A stretch of DNA of 64,000 nt, from assembly GCF_030332225.1 (NCBI RefSeq), contig NZ_JAOWIF010000042.1:92176-156175 (forward strand). The letters are read 5' to 3'. Of the stretch, positions 39,322 to 52,296 are shown in pieces; position 1 is the first letter of the stretch, and each line of letters opens with the position of its first letter. Origin of the DNA: Citrobacter sp. Cu233 (GTDB lineage Bacteria > Pseudomonadota > Gammaproteobacteria > Enterobacterales > Enterobacteriaceae). A program made the translations under genes and the position numbers. A model generated the notes under the pieces. The model was not told where the DNA came from. It saw only the letters and a list, made by a program, of their open reading frames with translations, and did no database searches.

Positions 39322-39747
39322 ATGGCAAACCCGGAACTACTGGAAGAGCAGCGTGAAGAAACACGCTTGATTATTGAAGAGTTACTCGACGATGGCAGCG
39401 ACCCTGATGCGCTGTACACCATCGAACATCACCTTTCCGCGGATGACTTTGAAACCCTGGAAAAAGCGGCAGTAGAGGCCTTCAAACTGGGTTATGAAGT
39501 GACCGAGCCAGAAGAGCTGGAAGTGGAAGAAGGCGACACGGTTATTTGCTGTGACATTCTCAGCGAATGCGCCCTGAATGCCGAACTGATCGACGCTCAG
39601 GTTGAGCAACTGATGAACCTGGCTGAAAAATATGATGTGGAATACGACGGTTGGGGCACCTATTTTGAAGACCCGAACGGCGAAGAAGGTGAAGACGGCG
39701 ACGATGAAGACCTCGTCGACGAAGATGATGACGGCGTGCGTCACTAA
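39322..39747 (+). CDS. rraB: RraB, regulator of RNase E
   Basis: 141-residue acidic cytoplasmic protein that inhibits RNase E by binding its C-terminal scaffold. It starts at ATG 39322 ([18 protein letters not shown]). The C-terminal tail is a run of Glu/Asp ([18 protein letters not shown]). An in-frame extension back to 39208 is rejected because it has no ribosome site and crosses the argI control region. Confidence 0.96.
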   Translation: MANPELLEEQREETRLIIEELLDDGSDPDALYTIEHHLSADDFETLEKAAVEAFKLGYEVTEPEELEVEEGDTVICCDILSECALNAELIDAQVEQLMNLAEKYDVEYDGWGTYFEDPNGEEGEDGDDEDLVDEDDDGVRH

Positions 39748-39798
39748 ATCATCTGATGACCTACGGCAGTACTTGCTGCCGTAGGGCAAGGACAATGT

Positions 39799-40557
39799 AT
39801 GGATTACCCGCAAATACTCTCCCCAATCCTCAATTTTCTGCAGTGCAAAACACCCCAGGCATGGCTTGATAAAGCGCAAGACCCGGCAAATCTTCCCCTG
39901 TTGCTGACCGATCACCTCGTCTGCGAACTGAAAGCGGCACAAACAGCGATGCTGTTGGTGCGTAAATATGTCGCTGACAAAGCCGGTTCACAGGCGTTGC
40001 TGGACTGGCTGAAACCCTATGAGGCCTTTGCGTTCAGAGATGGAGAGGAACCTGACTTTATTGCACTGAATAAACAGATCGGCAAAAGTGTGATGCCGCA
40101 GACCGACGATCCGTGGGGGCGCAAGCTTATCGACAGCATGGTTTTGCTGATCAAAGAAGAGCTCCACCACTTCTGGCAGGTGCGCGAGGCGATGATGAGC
40201 CGCAATATCCCCTACATCAAAATTACTGCCAGTCGTTACGCCAAAGGCATGCTCAAAGAGGTTCGCACCCACGAGCCATTAACGCTGATTGATAAGCTAA
40301 TTTGCGGCGCATACATTGAGGCGCGCTCCTGTGAACGTTTCGCGGCGCTGGCATCGTATCTGGATGATGATTTACAGGCGTTTTATCTGTCGCTACTACG
40401 ATCAGAGGCGCGCCATTACCAGGATTACCTGGCATTAGCACAGCAGGTTTCAGGCGATGACATTAGCGCCCGGGTGCGTTTCTTTGGTGAAGTGGAAGCG
40501 TCGCTGATCCTGTCTCCAGATGATGAATTCCGCTTTCACAGCGGCGTACCCGCGTAA
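39799..40557 (+). CDS. miaE: MiaE, tRNA ms2io6A37 hydroxylase
   Basis: 252-residue diiron oxygenase that hydroxylates the isopentenyl group of ms2i6A37 in tRNA under aerobic conditions. Two ferritin-like carboxylate/His motifs are visible: EELHHFWQV (about 116-124) and EARHYQDYLAL (about 206-216), with further Glu in YIEARSCERF. The gene is in Salmonella but missing from E. coli, one of the taxonomic clues in this window. Confidence 0.95.
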   Translation: MDYPQILSPILNFLQCKTPQAWLDKAQDPANLPLLLTDHLVCELKAAQTAMLLVRKYVADKAGSQALLDWLKPYEAFAFRDGEEPDFIALNKQIGKSVMPQTDDPWGRKLIDSMVLLIKEELHHFWQVREAMMSRNIPYIKITASRYAKGMLKEVRTHEPLTLIDKLICGAYIEARSCERFAALASYLDDDLQAFYLSLLRSEARHYQDYLALAQQVSGDDISARVRFFGEVEASLILSPDDEFRFHSGVPA

Positions 40558-40725
40558 TACACCTTCCTGGCGCGACTCGCCATGATTGCCGCGCCATCTC
40601 TCGTCTTCTGATACCTGCAGATAAATTCTGGTGGCTGGAAAACCATCGCCTCTACCGTAATAATCAGAACACACAACGGGGAAATATATCTCCGGCATAC
40701 GTATTGATTTGAATAAGGATGGTTA

Positions 40726-41556
40726 ATGAACTGGGCACACGTTGTGTTGGCGGGCTATATCGGGGCGGTGATTGCCGTCGTCGTAAGTATGTTTCGCAAA
40801 AAAGGCTGGGTAGGCAAGATCTCCGGCGCGGTGATTTTTGTGGTTGCGATTGTTGCATGGAATATTTTTGATGTGCACTACCTTATCCCGCGCGAAAGTC
40901 CGGAATATGGTATGACCGAAGAGCAGAAGTTTGACAATGCGATGCGTGCCAATCCGGTGTTTCAGGTGATTAGGGAGCAGGAGCCCGCGCTAACACAAAA
41001 AATCATCACCCAGGCCGTGCAGATGAAGAACGAGGGCAAAAGCGAGCAGCAGGTTATCGATGCCATACAGCCGCAAATCCTTCAGCTGCAGATGGCACGT
41101 TTGCAGCAAGCCCCTGATGCTAACGTAATTGAGTATATGAAGATTAACCTCGAGCAGATTGCCGCGGTGGAAAAGGTGGGTGATGACGAATGTTTCCGTT
41201 TCCTGTTTCCAGCAGTGAAAGGGGGAATTAACCCGGTACATCTTGTCCCGCGTGAGATTATGAGTCGGCGGATGGTGGGCGATATGGGCATGATGCGCGC
41301 CGCCTATGGCCCGGATAAACATACGGTGACGACAGAGGAAAAACAGCTGGCTCTGCAGGATTTACAAGCGATCAGCCCCGGACTGGTGCAGCGCTATGGG
41401 GATGATATTCAGATTATGGCCGACCCGAATAAAGGGATCGGCAAAGAGAAGATCGCTTGTGAGATTGTGCAGGATCTCTGGACTCAGGTGCTGAAACTCC
41501 CCACCGCTCGCGCGGCTGGCGTGATCCGTCTGATGCTTTCAGCCGAAATGCAGTAA
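40726..41556 (+). CDS. Uncharacterised membrane-anchored protein
   Basis: 276 residues with no family I recognise. Two N-terminal helices (about 5-22 and 33-50) flank a short KKGWVGK loop, so the rest (about 55-276) lies on one side of the membrane. That portion is soluble and largely helical, with a Gln-rich stretch (EQQVIDAIQPQILQLQMARL, about 106-125). Two Cys residues (in DDECFRF and KIACEIV) might pair if the domain is periplasmic. It starts ATG 40726 after AAGGATGGTTA. It is a single gene between miaE and yjgM. Confidence 0.8.
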   Translation: MNWAHVVLAGYIGAVIAVVVSMFRKKGWVGKISGAVIFVVAIVAWNIFDVHYLIPRESPEYGMTEEQKFDNAMRANPVFQVIREQEPALTQKIITQAVQMKNEGKSEQQVIDAIQPQILQLQMARLQQAPDANVIEYMKINLEQIAAVEKVGDDECFRFLFPAVKGGINPVHLVPREIMSRRMVGDMGMMRAAYGPDKHTVTTEEKQLALQDLQAISPGLVQRYGDDIQIMADPNKGIGKEKIACEIVQDLWTQVLKLPTARAAGVIRLMLSAEMQ

Positions 41557-41589
41557 GGCAGTAAGGCAGAAATGCTCCTTTGCCTGACG

Positions 41590-42093
41590 TCAGAGGGGCT
41601 TTAACATCCTTACTTCGCAATCGACGTGACCGGTGCAGCCAAGCGCTTCACTGATATGCTCAAACCCTAAATGTTCATACAGGCGGATAGCCTCGGTCAG
41701 GAATGCGGTCGTTTCCAGATAGCACTGTTTAAATCCCTGATCACGGGCGTGGTCGAGCGCCATGAGCGCCAGCTTTTTCGCCAGCCCCTGGCCACGCACG
41801 CCTGGCAGGAAGTACATTTTTTGCAGCTCGCAAATATCTGGCTCGCTACAGCCTAACGGCGCAACGCCACCGCCGCCGACGACCTGTCCATTTTGCTCAA
41901 CCACCCAATAGGCTGCGCCCGGCTGGCTGTAAACCTGGAACAGTTCGTCCAGATTCGGGTCGGCTACCGTGTAGCCTTTATCGGCAGTCAGGCCGTATTC
42001 GGCGGAGACCTGGCGGATCACACAGGCAATGGCGGGGTTATCGTCGGCAGCAATGCGACGCAGCGTAGCCGAGACAGGCGTAATGACACTCAT
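41590..42093 (-). CDS. yjgM: YjgM, GNAT-family acetyltransferase
   Basis: 167-residue GCN5-related N-acetyltransferase of unknown substrate. Start at 42093 ([15 protein letters not shown]); longer in-frame options lack conservation. The acetyl-CoA motif A region is [20 protein letters not shown], with motif [21 protein letters not shown] following. Same position as in E. coli, upstream of valS. Confidence 0.93.
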   Translation of the reverse strand: MSVITPVSATLRRIAADDNPAIACVIRQVSAEYGLTADKGYTVADPNLDELFQVYSQPGAAYWVVEQNGQVVGGGGVAPLGCSEPDICELQKMYFLPGVRGQGLAKKLALMALDHARDQGFKQCYLETTAFLTEAIRLYEHLGFEHISEALGCTGHVDCEVRMLKPL

Positions 42094-42253
42094 AGCGAAC
42101 TCATGACATAAAAGTGAGACATATGCAGTTAATACCACTGCACAGAGGGGTAGTGCAAGCGAGGATAATTCAATAAAAAGCCTCTGAGCGAGTGCGTCAG
42201 AGGCTTTTATCGTCTGTGCTGTCGGATGCGTTATGCTTATCCGACCTGCAGTT

Positions 42254-45109
42254 TTACAGCGCGGCGATGACCGCCTGCTGCTCAATCAGCTTCGCTTTTG
42301 CTTCTGCGTAACCGTCCAGCTTCTCACGCTCTTTGGCGATCACGGCTTCTGGTGCGCGAGCAACGAAACCTTCGTTGGAGAGTTTGCTTTCGATACGGGC
42401 AATCTCACCTTCGATTTTCGTCACTTCTTTCGCCAGACGCGCCAGTTCATCGTCTTTGTTGATGAGACCCGCCATTGGGATCAGCAGTTCGGCACCATCG
42501 ATGATTTTAGTCACGGAAACGGGACCTTTGTCATCGGCTGGCAGCACGGTGATGCTTTCCAGACGTGCCAGGTTCAGCAGGAAGCTGCGGTTGTCGTTCA
42601 CACGACGCATCGCATCAGTACTGCAACCACGCAGCAGTAGTTCCAGCGGTTTGCCCGGGGCAATGTTCATTTCGGCACGGATGTTACGGATGGCAACGAT
42701 CGCCTGCTTCAACCATTCAGTGTCAGCCAGCGCTGCTTCATCAACCTGCGCTGCGTTATATTCCGGGAACGGCTGCAACATGATGGTGTCAGCGGTATTG
42801 CCGCAGATCACTTTCACGCGTTGCCAGATGGTTTCGGTGATGAACGGAATGATCGGGTGCGCCAGACGCAGCAGACCTTCCAGCACGGTAACCAGCGTAT
42901 TGCGGGTGCCGCGCAGTTCAGACTCAGAACCGCCGTTCATCACCGGCTTGGTCAGCTCCAGATACCAGTCACAGAACTGGTTCCAGGTGAATTCGTACAG
43001 AATGCCCGCAGCGATATCGAAGCGGAAGTTATCCAGCGCTTCACGGTACGCTTTGATGGTCTGGTTGAATTCAGCCAGGATCCAACGATCCGCCAGCGAC
43101 AGCGTCATTTCGCCGCCATTGAAGCCGCAATCCTGGTCTTCGGTGTTCATCAGCACGAAGCGGCTGGCGTTCCACAGCTTGTTACAGAAGTTACGGTAAC
43201 CTTCCAGACGTTTCATATCCCAGTTGATGTCGCGGCCGGTAGAGGCCAGCGCGGCCAGGGTGAAACGCAGGGCGTCAGTACCGTGCGGCTCAATGCCGTC
43301 CGGGAACTGCTTCTCGGTGCGTTTGGCAATTTTCTCGGCCAGCTGTGGCTGCATCATATTGCCGGTACGTTTTTCCAGCAGTTCTGCCAGAGAAATACCA
43401 TCAACCATATCCAGCGGGTCGATGACGTTACCCTTAGATTTGGACATCTTCTGGCCTTCGTCGTCACGAATCAGACCGGTCATGTAGACGGTCTTAAACG
43501 GAACCTGCGGCTTGCCGTTTTCATCTTTGATGAAGTGCATGGTCATCATGATCATGCGGGCGATCCAGAAGAAGATGATGTCAAAGCCGGAGACCATCAC
43601 GCTGGTTGGGTGGAACTGACGCAGCGCGTCGGTGTTTTCCGGCCAGCCGAGGGTAGAGAAGGTCCACAGCGCGGAGGAGAACCAGGTATCCAGAACGTCT
43701 TCGTCCTGACGCAGTGCAACGTCGGCACCGAGGTTGTTTTCCTGACGCACTTCAGCTTCGGTACGGCCAACGTAGACATTGCCGTCGTTGTCATACCATG
43801 CCGGGATACGATGACCCCACCACAGCTGACGGGAGATACACCAGTCCTGAATATCGCGCATCCAGGAGAAGTACATGTTTTCATACTGCTTAGGTACGAA
43901 CTGGATGTCGCCGTTCTCAACCGCTTCAACCGCCGGTTTCGCCAGTACGTCAGCACGGACGTACCACTGGTCAGTCAGCATCGGTTCGATAACCACGCCG
44001 CCACGATCACCGTACGGCACAGTCAGATCGTGGGGTTTGATTTCTTCCAGCAGACCCAGAGCGTCGACGGCCGCAACCACGGCTTTACGCGCAGCAAAGC
44101 GTTCCAGTTTCTGGAATTCAGCCGGGATCTCGTTCGAGTAGACGTCGGATTCTTCACCTTTGGTGTCGTACACTTCCGCGGTTTCGCGGATATCACCGTC
44201 AAAGGTCAAAATGTTGATCATCGGCAGGCCGTGACGACGACCTACTTCATAGTCGTTAAAGTCGTGTGCCGGGGTGATCTTCACGCAGCCGGTGCCTTTT
44301 TCCATATCGGCGTGTTCATCGCCCACAACAGGAATACGACGGTTAACCAGCGGCAGAATGACGAATTTGCCGATAAGGTCTTTATAACGCGGATCTTCCG
44401 GGTTGACGGCAACACCGGTATCGCCCAGTACGGTTTCTGGACGCGTAGTGGCAACGACCAGGTAATCTTTACCGTCTGCGGTTTTCGCGCCATCGGCCAG
44501 CGGATAGCGGATGTGCCACATCGAGCCTTTGGACTCGCGGTTTTCCACTTCCAGGTCAGAGATAGCAGTGCGCAGTTTCGGATCCCAGTTTACCAGGCGT
44601 TTGCCACGGTAAATCAGGTCTTCTTTGTACAGGCGAACAAAGACTTCTTTCACGGCATTGGAAAGACCTTCGTCCATAGTGAAGCGCTCGCGCTCCCAGT
44701 CAACAGAGTTGCCGAGACGGCGCATCTGACGGGTAATGGTGCCGCCGGATTCCGCTTTCCACTGCCAAATTTTATCGATAAACGCTTCGCGACCGTAATC
44801 GTGACGGGTTTTACCTTCTTCAGCGGCAATCTTACGCTCAACCACCATCTGGGTTGCGATACCCGCGTGGTCGGTACCTGCCTGCCACAGAGTATTTTTA
44901 CCCTGCATGCGCTGGTAGCGGATCATGGTATCCATGATGGTTTGCTGGAAAGCATGACCCATATGCAAACTGCCGGTGACGTTCGGCGGCGGGATCATGA
45001 TGCAGAAGGACTCTTTGCTTTCATCGCCGTTAGGTTTGAAATAGCCCTGCTTTTCCCAGTGCTCGTAAAGCGGCTGTTCGATATCTTGTGGGTTGTATGT
45101 CTTGTCCAT
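42254..45109 (-). CDS. valS: Valyl-tRNA synthetase
   Basis: 951-residue class Ia synthetase. The HIGH motif is HMGH in [14 protein letters not shown] (about 43-56) and KMSKS is in [11 protein letters not shown] (about 552-562). The CP1 editing domain and anticodon-binding domain are complete, with the valine-enzyme C-terminal coiled coil (about 880-945). Its ATG shares one base with the stop codon of holC, so the two are coupled. Confidence 0.99.
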   Translation of the reverse strand: MDKTYNPQDIEQPLYEHWEKQGYFKPNGDESKESFCIMIPPPNVTGSLHMGHAFQQTIMDTMIRYQRMQGKNTLWQAGTDHAGIATQMVVERKIAAEEGKTRHDYGREAFIDKIWQWKAESGGTITRQMRRLGNSVDWERERFTMDEGLSNAVKEVFVRLYKEDLIYRGKRLVNWDPKLRTAISDLEVENRESKGSMWHIRYPLADGAKTADGKDYLVVATTRPETVLGDTGVAVNPEDPRYKDLIGKFVILPLVNRRIPVVGDEHADMEKGTGCVKITPAHDFNDYEVGRRHGLPMINILTFDGDIRETAEVYDTKGEESDVYSNEIPAEFQKLERFAARKAVVAAVDALGLLEEIKPHDLTVPYGDRGGVVIEPMLTDQWYVRADVLAKPAVEAVENGDIQFVPKQYENMYFSWMRDIQDWCISRQLWWGHRIPAWYDNDGNVYVGRTEAEVRQENNLGADVALRQDEDVLDTWFSSALWTFSTLGWPENTDALRQFHPTSVMVSGFDIIFFWIARMIMMTMHFIKDENGKPQVPFKTVYMTGLIRDDEGQKMSKSKGNVIDPLDMVDGISLAELLEKRTGNMMQPQLAEKIAKRTEKQFPDGIEPHGTDALRFTLAALASTGRDINWDMKRLEGYRNFCNKLWNASRFVLMNTEDQDCGFNGGEMTLSLADRWILAEFNQTIKAYREALDNFRFDIAAGILYEFTWNQFCDWYLELTKPVMNGGSESELRGTRNTLVTVLEGLLRLAHPIIPFITETIWQRVKVICGNTADTIMLQPFPEYNAAQVDEAALADTEWLKQAIVAIRNIRAEMNIAPGKPLELLLRGCSTDAMRRVNDNRSFLLNLARLESITVLPADDKGPVSVTKIIDGAELLIPMAGLINKDDELARLAKEVTKIEGEIARIESKLSNEGFVARAPEAVIAKEREKLDGYAEAKAKLIEQQAVIAAL

Positions 45110-45552
45110 TATTTCCAGGTTGCCGTATTCAGGTTAAAACCAGCCACGCGGTAAGCTTTGTAGCGATCGCGTGCCGATTGTTTCAAAGAATCTTCGTAAG
45201 GGACGAAGTCTATCACTTCTGTGAAAGCGGTGGCAAAATCTGCAAAGCCAACGCGCAAACTGATTAGCAGGTCGCGCGGGTTGCTGCTGCGTTTTTCTGG
45301 CCAGGCTATCTCTACCGGCGCACCTCCTCTGGGGCCTTCACCCGCCAGATTATGCGGCACAAAGCTTTCTGCCGGTCTTGCCCACAATGCTTCATCCAGG
45401 CGTATGGCCTGTTTTTCATCTTCGCAGGCGATCAATACGCGCTTGCCCGCGCGCCAACGTTCTGCGGCAATTTCACACACCAGTTGCTCGACGGCGCTCA
45501 GACCGTCTTGCTGTGTGTCGTTGTCCAGAAGGTAGAACGTTGCATTCTTCAT
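45109..45552 (-). CDS. holC: DNA polymerase III chi subunit
   Basis: 147-residue subunit linking the clamp loader to SSB. Starts [12 protein letters not shown] at 45552. An upstream frame to 45600 lacks conservation. The stop overlaps valS by one base, as in E. coli. Confidence 0.97.
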   Translation of the reverse strand: MKNATFYLLDNDTQQDGLSAVEQLVCEIAAERWRAGKRVLIACEDEKQAIRLDEALWARPAESFVPHNLAGEGPRGGAPVEIAWPEKRSSNPRDLLISLRVGFADFATAFTEVIDFVPYEDSLKQSARDRYKAYRVAGFNLNTATWK

Positions 45553-45601
45553 ATATGGGGTTTCTTGTGGTGGATTTAAATGCGTAGCCATGATGCACAC
45601 C

Positions 45602-45653
45602 GTAGGCCTGATAAGGCGTTTTGCCGGATGGTGCTGCGCTTATCCGGCCTACA
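45602..45653. repeat. REP/BIME between holC and pepA
   Basis: GTAGGCCTGATAAGGCG and GCCGGATGGTGCTGCGC with TTATCCGGCCTAC form two opposed REP arms. Confidence 0.8.
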
Positions 45654-45667
45654 GGGCAATCTCAAAC

Positions 45668-47182
<1,515 letters not shown>

Positions 47183-47445
47183 CTACGCTCCTGAATCTTA
47201 AAGACAACGGCGGTAGCTACAGATAGAATTGCAAGCTTTCGTAACTCATACCCGCTGTTGCGATGACTTCGTGTTAATCTTAACGTTATTACGGCATTGG
47301 CACGTCAGAACAATTTCTGAGAGGTGAATCCGTTGAGTATAATGATCTTAGCGACGATTTCGACGACTCAAGAGAATAAATGACGTTTAAGCCATGAAAC
47401 AAGCTAAATTCCGGCAAAAGACGGGTTTTTACGGGCGTATTTAAA

Positions 47446-48546
47446 GTGATAATCATAAGATATCTGGTACGGGAAACGCTCAAAAGCCAACTTGCGATCC
47501 TATTCATCCTACTTTTGATTTTCTTTTGTCAAAAGTTAGTCAGGATCCTCGGTGCGGCAGTTGACGGTGACATCCCGGCAAATCTGGTGCTCTCGCTGCT
47601 GGGGCTGGGCGTGCCAGAAATGGCGCAACTTATCTTGCCCTTAAGCCTGTTCCTTGGGCTGCTAATGACGCTGGGCAAACTGTATACCGAAAGTGAAATT
47701 ACGGTCATGCACGCCTGCGGGCTGAGCAAGGCTGTGCTGGTAAAAGCAGCGATGGTGCTGGCGTTGTTTACCAGTATCGTGGCGGCAGTCAACGTAATGT
47801 GGGCAGGGCCATGGTCCTCCAGACATCAGGACGAAGTGCTGGCGGAAGCGAAGGCGAACCCCGGCATGGCGGCGCTTGCTCAAGGGCAATTCCAGCAGGC
47901 AACGAACGGCAGTTCGGTGTTGTTTATCGAAAGTGTTGACGGTAGCAGCTTCAAAGATGTGTTCCTCGCGCAAATCCGCCCGAAAGGTAACGCCCGTCCT
48001 TCGGTGGTGGTGGCTGATTCCGGACATCTGACTCAGTTGCGTGACGGTTCTCAGGTCGTGGTGCTGAACAAAGGGACGCGCTTTGAAGGGACCGCGCTGC
48101 TGCGCGATTTCCGCATTACCGATTTCCAGGACTATCAGGCAATTATCGGCCATCAGGCCGTGGCGCTGGACCCTAACGATACCGACCAGATGGATATGCG
48201 TACGCTGTGGAATACCGACAACGATCGGGCCCGTGCGGAGCTGCACTGGCGTATCACATTGGTATTCACCGTGTTCATGATGGCGTTGATGGTTGTCCCG
48301 CTGAGCGTGGTTAACCCGCGTCAGGGTCGTGTACTGTCCATGCTGCCTGCCATGCTGCTCTATTTGCTGTTCTTCCTGGTGCAGACGTCGCTGAAGTCGA
48401 ACGGCGGGAAAGGTAAGCTGGATCCGGTGTTCTGGATGTGGGTTGTTAACCTTGCCTATCTGGCACTGGCGATTGTGCTTAACCTCTGGGATACGGTGCC
48501 GATGCGCCGCTTGCGTGCCCGTTTTATGCGTAAAGGAGCGGTATAA
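47446..48546 (+). CDS. lptF: LptF, LPS export ABC permease
   Basis: 366-residue inner-membrane subunit of LptB2FG, which extracts LPS from the membrane. The start is GTG at 47446 (MIIIRYLVRETLKSQL), as in E. coli, after TTTAAA with only a weak ribosome site. Six helices flank a periplasmic beta-jellyroll domain. The stop shares one base with the lptG start (TAATG). Confidence 0.97.
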   Translation: MIIIRYLVRETLKSQLAILFILLLIFFCQKLVRILGAAVDGDIPANLVLSLLGLGVPEMAQLILPLSLFLGLLMTLGKLYTESEITVMHACGLSKAVLVKAAMVLALFTSIVAAVNVMWAGPWSSRHQDEVLAEAKANPGMAALAQGQFQQATNGSSVLFIESVDGSSFKDVFLAQIRPKGNARPSVVVADSGHLTQLRDGSQVVVLNKGTRFEGTALLRDFRITDFQDYQAIIGHQAVALDPNDTDQMDMRTLWNTDNDRARAELHWRITLVFTVFMMALMVVPLSVVNPRQGRVLSMLPAMLLYLLFFLVQTSLKSNGGKGKLDPVFWMWVVNLAYLALAIVLNLWDTVPMRRLRARFMRKGAV

Positions 48547-49628
48547 TGCAGCCCTTTGGTGTACTTGACCGCTATATCGGTAAAACCATTTTTACCACCA
48601 TCATGATGACGTTGTTCATGCTGGTGTCACTCTCCGGGATCATCAAGTTTGTCGACCAGCTGAAAAAAGCCGGGCAGGGGAGCTACGATGCAATGGGCGC
48701 CGGGCTGTATACCCTGCTTAGCGCCCCGAAAGATATCCAAATCTTCTTCCCGATGGCGGCACTACTCGGCGCGTTGCTGGGGCTGGGTATGCTGGCTCAG
48801 CGTAGTGAACTGGTGGTGATGCAGGCGTCCGGTTTTACCCGTATGCAGGTGGCGCTGTCGGTGATGAAAACCGCGATCCCGCTGGTGCTGTTGACGATGG
48901 CTATCGGTGAATGGGTTGCGCCGCAGGGCGAACAGATGGCGCGTAACTATCGTGCACAGCAAATGTACGGCGGCTCGCTGCTGTCTACCCAGCAAGGGCT
49001 GTGGGCGAAAGATGGCGACAGCTTTGTTTACATCGAGCGAGTGAAAGGGGACGCCGAATTAGGCGGGATTAGCATTTACTCCTTTAACGATAAGCGTCGT
49101 CTGCAGTCGGTACGTTATGCTGCCAGCGCAACATTTGACCCGGAACAGAAAGTCTGGCGTTTGTCGCAGGTGGATGAGTCTAATCTGCAGGATCCGAAAC
49201 AGATCACGGGGTCACAAACGGTGAGTGGGACGTGGAAAACCAATCTCACGCCGGACAAACTCGGTGTGGTGGCACTGGACCCGGATGCGCTCTCGATTAG
49301 CGGCCTGCACAATTACGTGAAGTACCTGAAGTCGAGCGGCCAGGACGCCGGACGTTACCAGCTTAATATGTGGAGCAAAGTCTTCCAGCCGTTATCTGTC
49401 GCGGTCATGATGCTGATGGCGCTGTCGTTTATCTTCGGTCCGCTGCGTAGCGTGCCGATGGGCGTGCGTGTGGTGACGGGGATTAGCTTTGGCTTTGTGT
49501 TCTACGTGCTGGATCAAATCTTTGGCCCACTAACGCTGGTGTATGGTATTCCGCCGATTATCGGTGCGCTGCTGCCAAGCGCCAGCTTCCTGCTGATTAG
49601 TCTGTGGCTAATGCTGCGTAGGTCGTAA
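48546..49628 (+). CDS. lptG: LptG, LPS export ABC permease
   Basis: 360 residues, the partner of LptF. It has three N-terminal and three C-terminal helices around a periplasmic jellyroll. Starts MQPFGVLDRYIGKTIF like E. coli. Preceded by AAAGGAG within lptF. Confidence 0.98.
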   Translation: MQPFGVLDRYIGKTIFTTIMMTLFMLVSLSGIIKFVDQLKKAGQGSYDAMGAGLYTLLSAPKDIQIFFPMAALLGALLGLGMLAQRSELVVMQASGFTRMQVALSVMKTAIPLVLLTMAIGEWVAPQGEQMARNYRAQQMYGGSLLSTQQGLWAKDGDSFVYIERVKGDAELGGISIYSFNDKRRLQSVRYAASATFDPEQKVWRLSQVDESNLQDPKQITGSQTVSGTWKTNLTPDKLGVVALDPDALSISGLHNYVKYLKSSGQDAGRYQLNMWSKVFQPLSVAVMMLMALSFIFGPLRSVPMGVRVVTGISFGFVFYVLDQIFGPLTLVYGIPPIIGALLPSASFLLISLWLMLRRS

Positions 49629-49633
49629 TATCT

Positions 49634-49658
49634 CCCCCTCCCGCGGTGCGGGAGGGGG
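49634..49658. terminator. Hairpin between convergent lptG and yjgR
   Basis: An 11-bp GC-rich stem, CCCCCTCCCGC (49634-49644) with GCGGGAGGGGG (49648-49658), in the short gap between the two stops. It has no long T-run. Confidence 0.7.
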
Positions 49659-49665
49659 CTTCCTG

Positions 49666-51168
49666 CTAGCGTTTTCTCCCGCCCATCAAGCTCCCCAGCA
49701 TGCCGCGAATAATCTGATTGGTGACCTGTCGCGCCGCGCTTTTCGCTACGCTCTGTACCACGCCATCGCGTTTGCCGCCGCGCGGTCCGGTGCTGCCAAA
49801 CAAAATATCCTTCAACCCACCGAGAATACCGTCGTCAACCTCGACTGCTTTGCCATTGGCTGGTGGCGTATTTTGCTGCCCGGTACTGGCCTGCACCCCT
49901 TTCTGTAAGCGTTCATAAGCCGATTCACGGTCGACCTCTTCTTCATATTTGCCGTACAGAGCAGAGTGGTTAATCAACCCATTGCGCTCATCCTCCGTCA
50001 CCGGTCCCATCCGTGAGCACGGCGCAATCACCATCGCCCGCTCCACCACAGACGGGCTGCCTTTGGCATCAAGAAACGAGATTAGCGCCTCGCCGGTACC
50101 CAATTCCTGAATGGCTTTTTCGGTATCAAATGCGGGGTTGGCACGCATGGTTTGCGCTGCGGTTTTCACTGCTTTCTGATCTTTCGGCGTGAATGCGCGC
50201 AGGGCGTGTTGCACGCGGTTGCCCAACTGACCGAGCACGTTGTCCGGGATATCCGACGGGTTTTGCGAAACAAACCACACGCCGACCCCTTTCGAGCGGA
50301 TCAGACGGATGACCTGCTCGATTTTATCCAGCAGCACCTGCGGGGCGTCGTTGAACAGCAGGTGAGCCTCATCGAAGAAGAACACCAGTTTTGGTTTTTC
50401 CAGATCGCCCGCTTCCGGTAACTGTTCGTACAGTTCGGAGAGCATCCACAGCAGGCTGGCGGCATACAGTTTGGGCATCTGGTAGAGCTTCTCGGCGCTG
50501 AGGATATTAATCACCCCTTTGCCATTGGCATCGGTACGCATCCAGTCTTTAATGTCCAGCATCGGTTCGCCAAAGAAGTGCGCCGCGCCCTGTTGCTCGA
50601 GTGACAGCAGCCCGCGCTGGATGGCTCCGACCGAGGCGCTGCTGATATTGCCGTACTGATTCTGGAAGGATTTAGCGTTATCGCCAATATACTGGGTGAT
50701 GGCCCGCAGATCTTTGAAATCCAGCAGTAACAGTCCCTGGTCATCGGCAATGCGGAAGATAATATCCAGCACGCCAGACTGCACGTCGTTGAGATTCAGC
50801 AAACGGGCCAGCAGCAGTGGCCCGAGGTCAGATACCGTGGCACGCACCGGGTGGCCTTTTTCGCCGAAAATATCCCACACCGTGACCGGATTAGCATGCG
50901 GCTGCCAGTCGGTAATGCCGATGTTGTTCAGGCGGGCGAGCAGCTTTTCAGACGCTTGTCCTTCCTCCGCCACGCCGGTTAAGTCACCTTTCACATCGGC
51001 CATAAATACCGGTACGCCAATCTCTGACAGCGATTCGGCCAGCTTCTGTAGCGTAACGGTTTTACCGGTACCGGTTGCGCCGGTAATCAGCCCGTGACGA
51101 TTAGCCATGGCTGGCAGTAAAAACAGTTCGGTGTCCGGCGTGCGGGCAATTAGCAAGGGTGCGCTCAT
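49666..51168 (-). CDS. yjgR: YjgR, HerA-like ATPase (DUF853)
   Basis: 500-residue P-loop ATPase of unknown cellular role. Walker A is GATGTGKT (about 31-38) and Walker B is [12 protein letters not shown] (about 265-276). The C-terminal region is basic and glycine-rich. Start at 51168 ([13 protein letters not shown]) as in E. coli, after GGAAATCTCA. Confidence 0.95.
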   Translation of the reverse strand: MSAPLLIARTPDTELFLLPAMANRHGLITGATGTGKTVTLQKLAESLSEIGVPVFMADVKGDLTGVAEEGQASEKLLARLNNIGITDWQPHANPVTVWDIFGEKGHPVRATVSDLGPLLLARLLNLNDVQSGVLDIIFRIADDQGLLLLDFKDLRAITQYIGDNAKSFQNQYGNISSASVGAIQRGLLSLEQQGAAHFFGEPMLDIKDWMRTDANGKGVINILSAEKLYQMPKLYAASLLWMLSELYEQLPEAGDLEKPKLVFFFDEAHLLFNDAPQVLLDKIEQVIRLIRSKGVGVWFVSQNPSDIPDNVLGQLGNRVQHALRAFTPKDQKAVKTAAQTMRANPAFDTEKAIQELGTGEALISFLDAKGSPSVVERAMVIAPCSRMGPVTEDERNGLINHSALYGKYEEEVDRESAYERLQKGVQASTGQQNTPPANGKAVEVDDGILGGLKDILFGSTGPRGGKRDGVVQSVAKSAARQVTNQIIRGMLGSLMGGRKR

Positions 51169-51246
51169 TGAGATTTCCTCCATTTATCCTGCCTGGAGTA
51201 TAGGCAATGTCGATGAAAGAAAGTATGCGGGGTGTGAGAAAAGGCG

Positions 51247-52245
51247 TTAAAGCGTATTGCCGTGATAAATCTGATACCCCAAATCGACAGTATTGTGGTT
51301 GTGGTCGTTGTTCTTGATTTTGCTCAGTAACATCTGCGCCGCCATGCGACCGATGTCAAAACGCGGGGTAATGACGCTGGCAAGACTTGGGATCATCTGC
51401 CGACCCATTTCCAGACCGTGGAACCCGGCAATCGAGATCTGCTCCGGGACGGCAAGCTCGCGCTCGCGACACAGCAGCAGTGCGCCCATCGCGATGTCGT
51501 CGTTGGTGCAAAACACGCCGTCTACATCCGGGTGCGCAGTCAGCGCATCACGCATCATCTGGGTGCCGAGATGGATGGAGGAGATAGCGCGCGGATTAAC
51601 GCGCAGCGGTTCAAGACCACGGCGGGTCATCGCATCGCAATAACCGCGATAACGTTGTTCATCGCGGATATCGTCTTTTGACCCCAGATAGAGGATTTTG
51701 TGACGCTGGCGTTTATCCAGCATGGTGCTGACCATATCAAACGCCGCCTGGCGGTTATCGAAGCCTACCTCCATGTCCAGGCGATCGCCCTGGATATCCA
51801 TCAGCTCGACCACCGGAATGTTGGCGGAGCGCAGAAATTTAACCGTGCGCAGGGTGTGGTATTTCTCGGAAAGAATAATGCCGTCGATATTGTATGACAG
51901 CAGGTTGATCACCGACTCTTCTTCGGATTCCCGGTCGTAGTTGTAGTTGGCGATCAGCGTCTGATAGTTATGGTCTGAGGTGACAGATTCAATACCGGCC
52001 AGAATGTCAGCGAACAGCTGGTTTTGAAACGAGGGGATCAGTACGCCGAGCGTATAGCTTTGTGCGTTCAACAGCATGGCGGGCGCGCGGTTAGGGATGT
52101 AATTAATCTCCTCCATAATCTGCGCGATACGTTCACCGGTTTCCTTTGCGACCTTTTTCGGTGAACGGATGTAGCGGCTCACCGTCATTTTGGTCACACC
52201 CGCCAGGGTGGCGATGTCTTGCAAAGAAATTCTGTGGTTCCTCAT
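51247..52245 (-). CDS. idnR: IdnR, L-idonate regulator
   Basis: 332-residue LacI/GalR-family regulator (HTH ISLQDIATLAGVTKMTVSRY, 6-25). It activates the idn operon with 5-ketogluconate/idonate and can repress gluconate genes. It is last in the idnDOTR direction, as in E. coli. Confidence 0.96.
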   Translation of the reverse strand: MRNHRISLQDIATLAGVTKMTVSRYIRSPKKVAKETGERIAQIMEEINYIPNRAPAMLLNAQSYTLGVLIPSFQNQLFADILAGIESVTSDHNYQTLIANYNYDRESEEESVINLLSYNIDGIILSEKYHTLRTVKFLRSANIPVVELMDIQGDRLDMEVGFDNRQAAFDMVSTMLDKRQRHKILYLGSKDDIRDEQRYRGYCDAMTRRGLEPLRVNPRAISSIHLGTQMMRDALTAHPDVDGVFCTNDDIAMGALLLCRERELAVPEQISIAGFHGLEMGRQMIPSLASVITPRFDIGRMAAQMLLSKIKNNDHNHNTVDLGYQIYHGNTL

Positions 52246-52296
52246 TTTCTCTCCTGAGCCGGGGAGCGCGGACTGATGCTCCCCGGTAATACCGTA

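Noticed and set aside
42821-45154. Open frame of 777 codons opposite valS
   Set aside because: Despite its length it mirrors valS codon structure and is rich in Phe, Val, His and Arg from reverse-complemented common codons. No family features are present.
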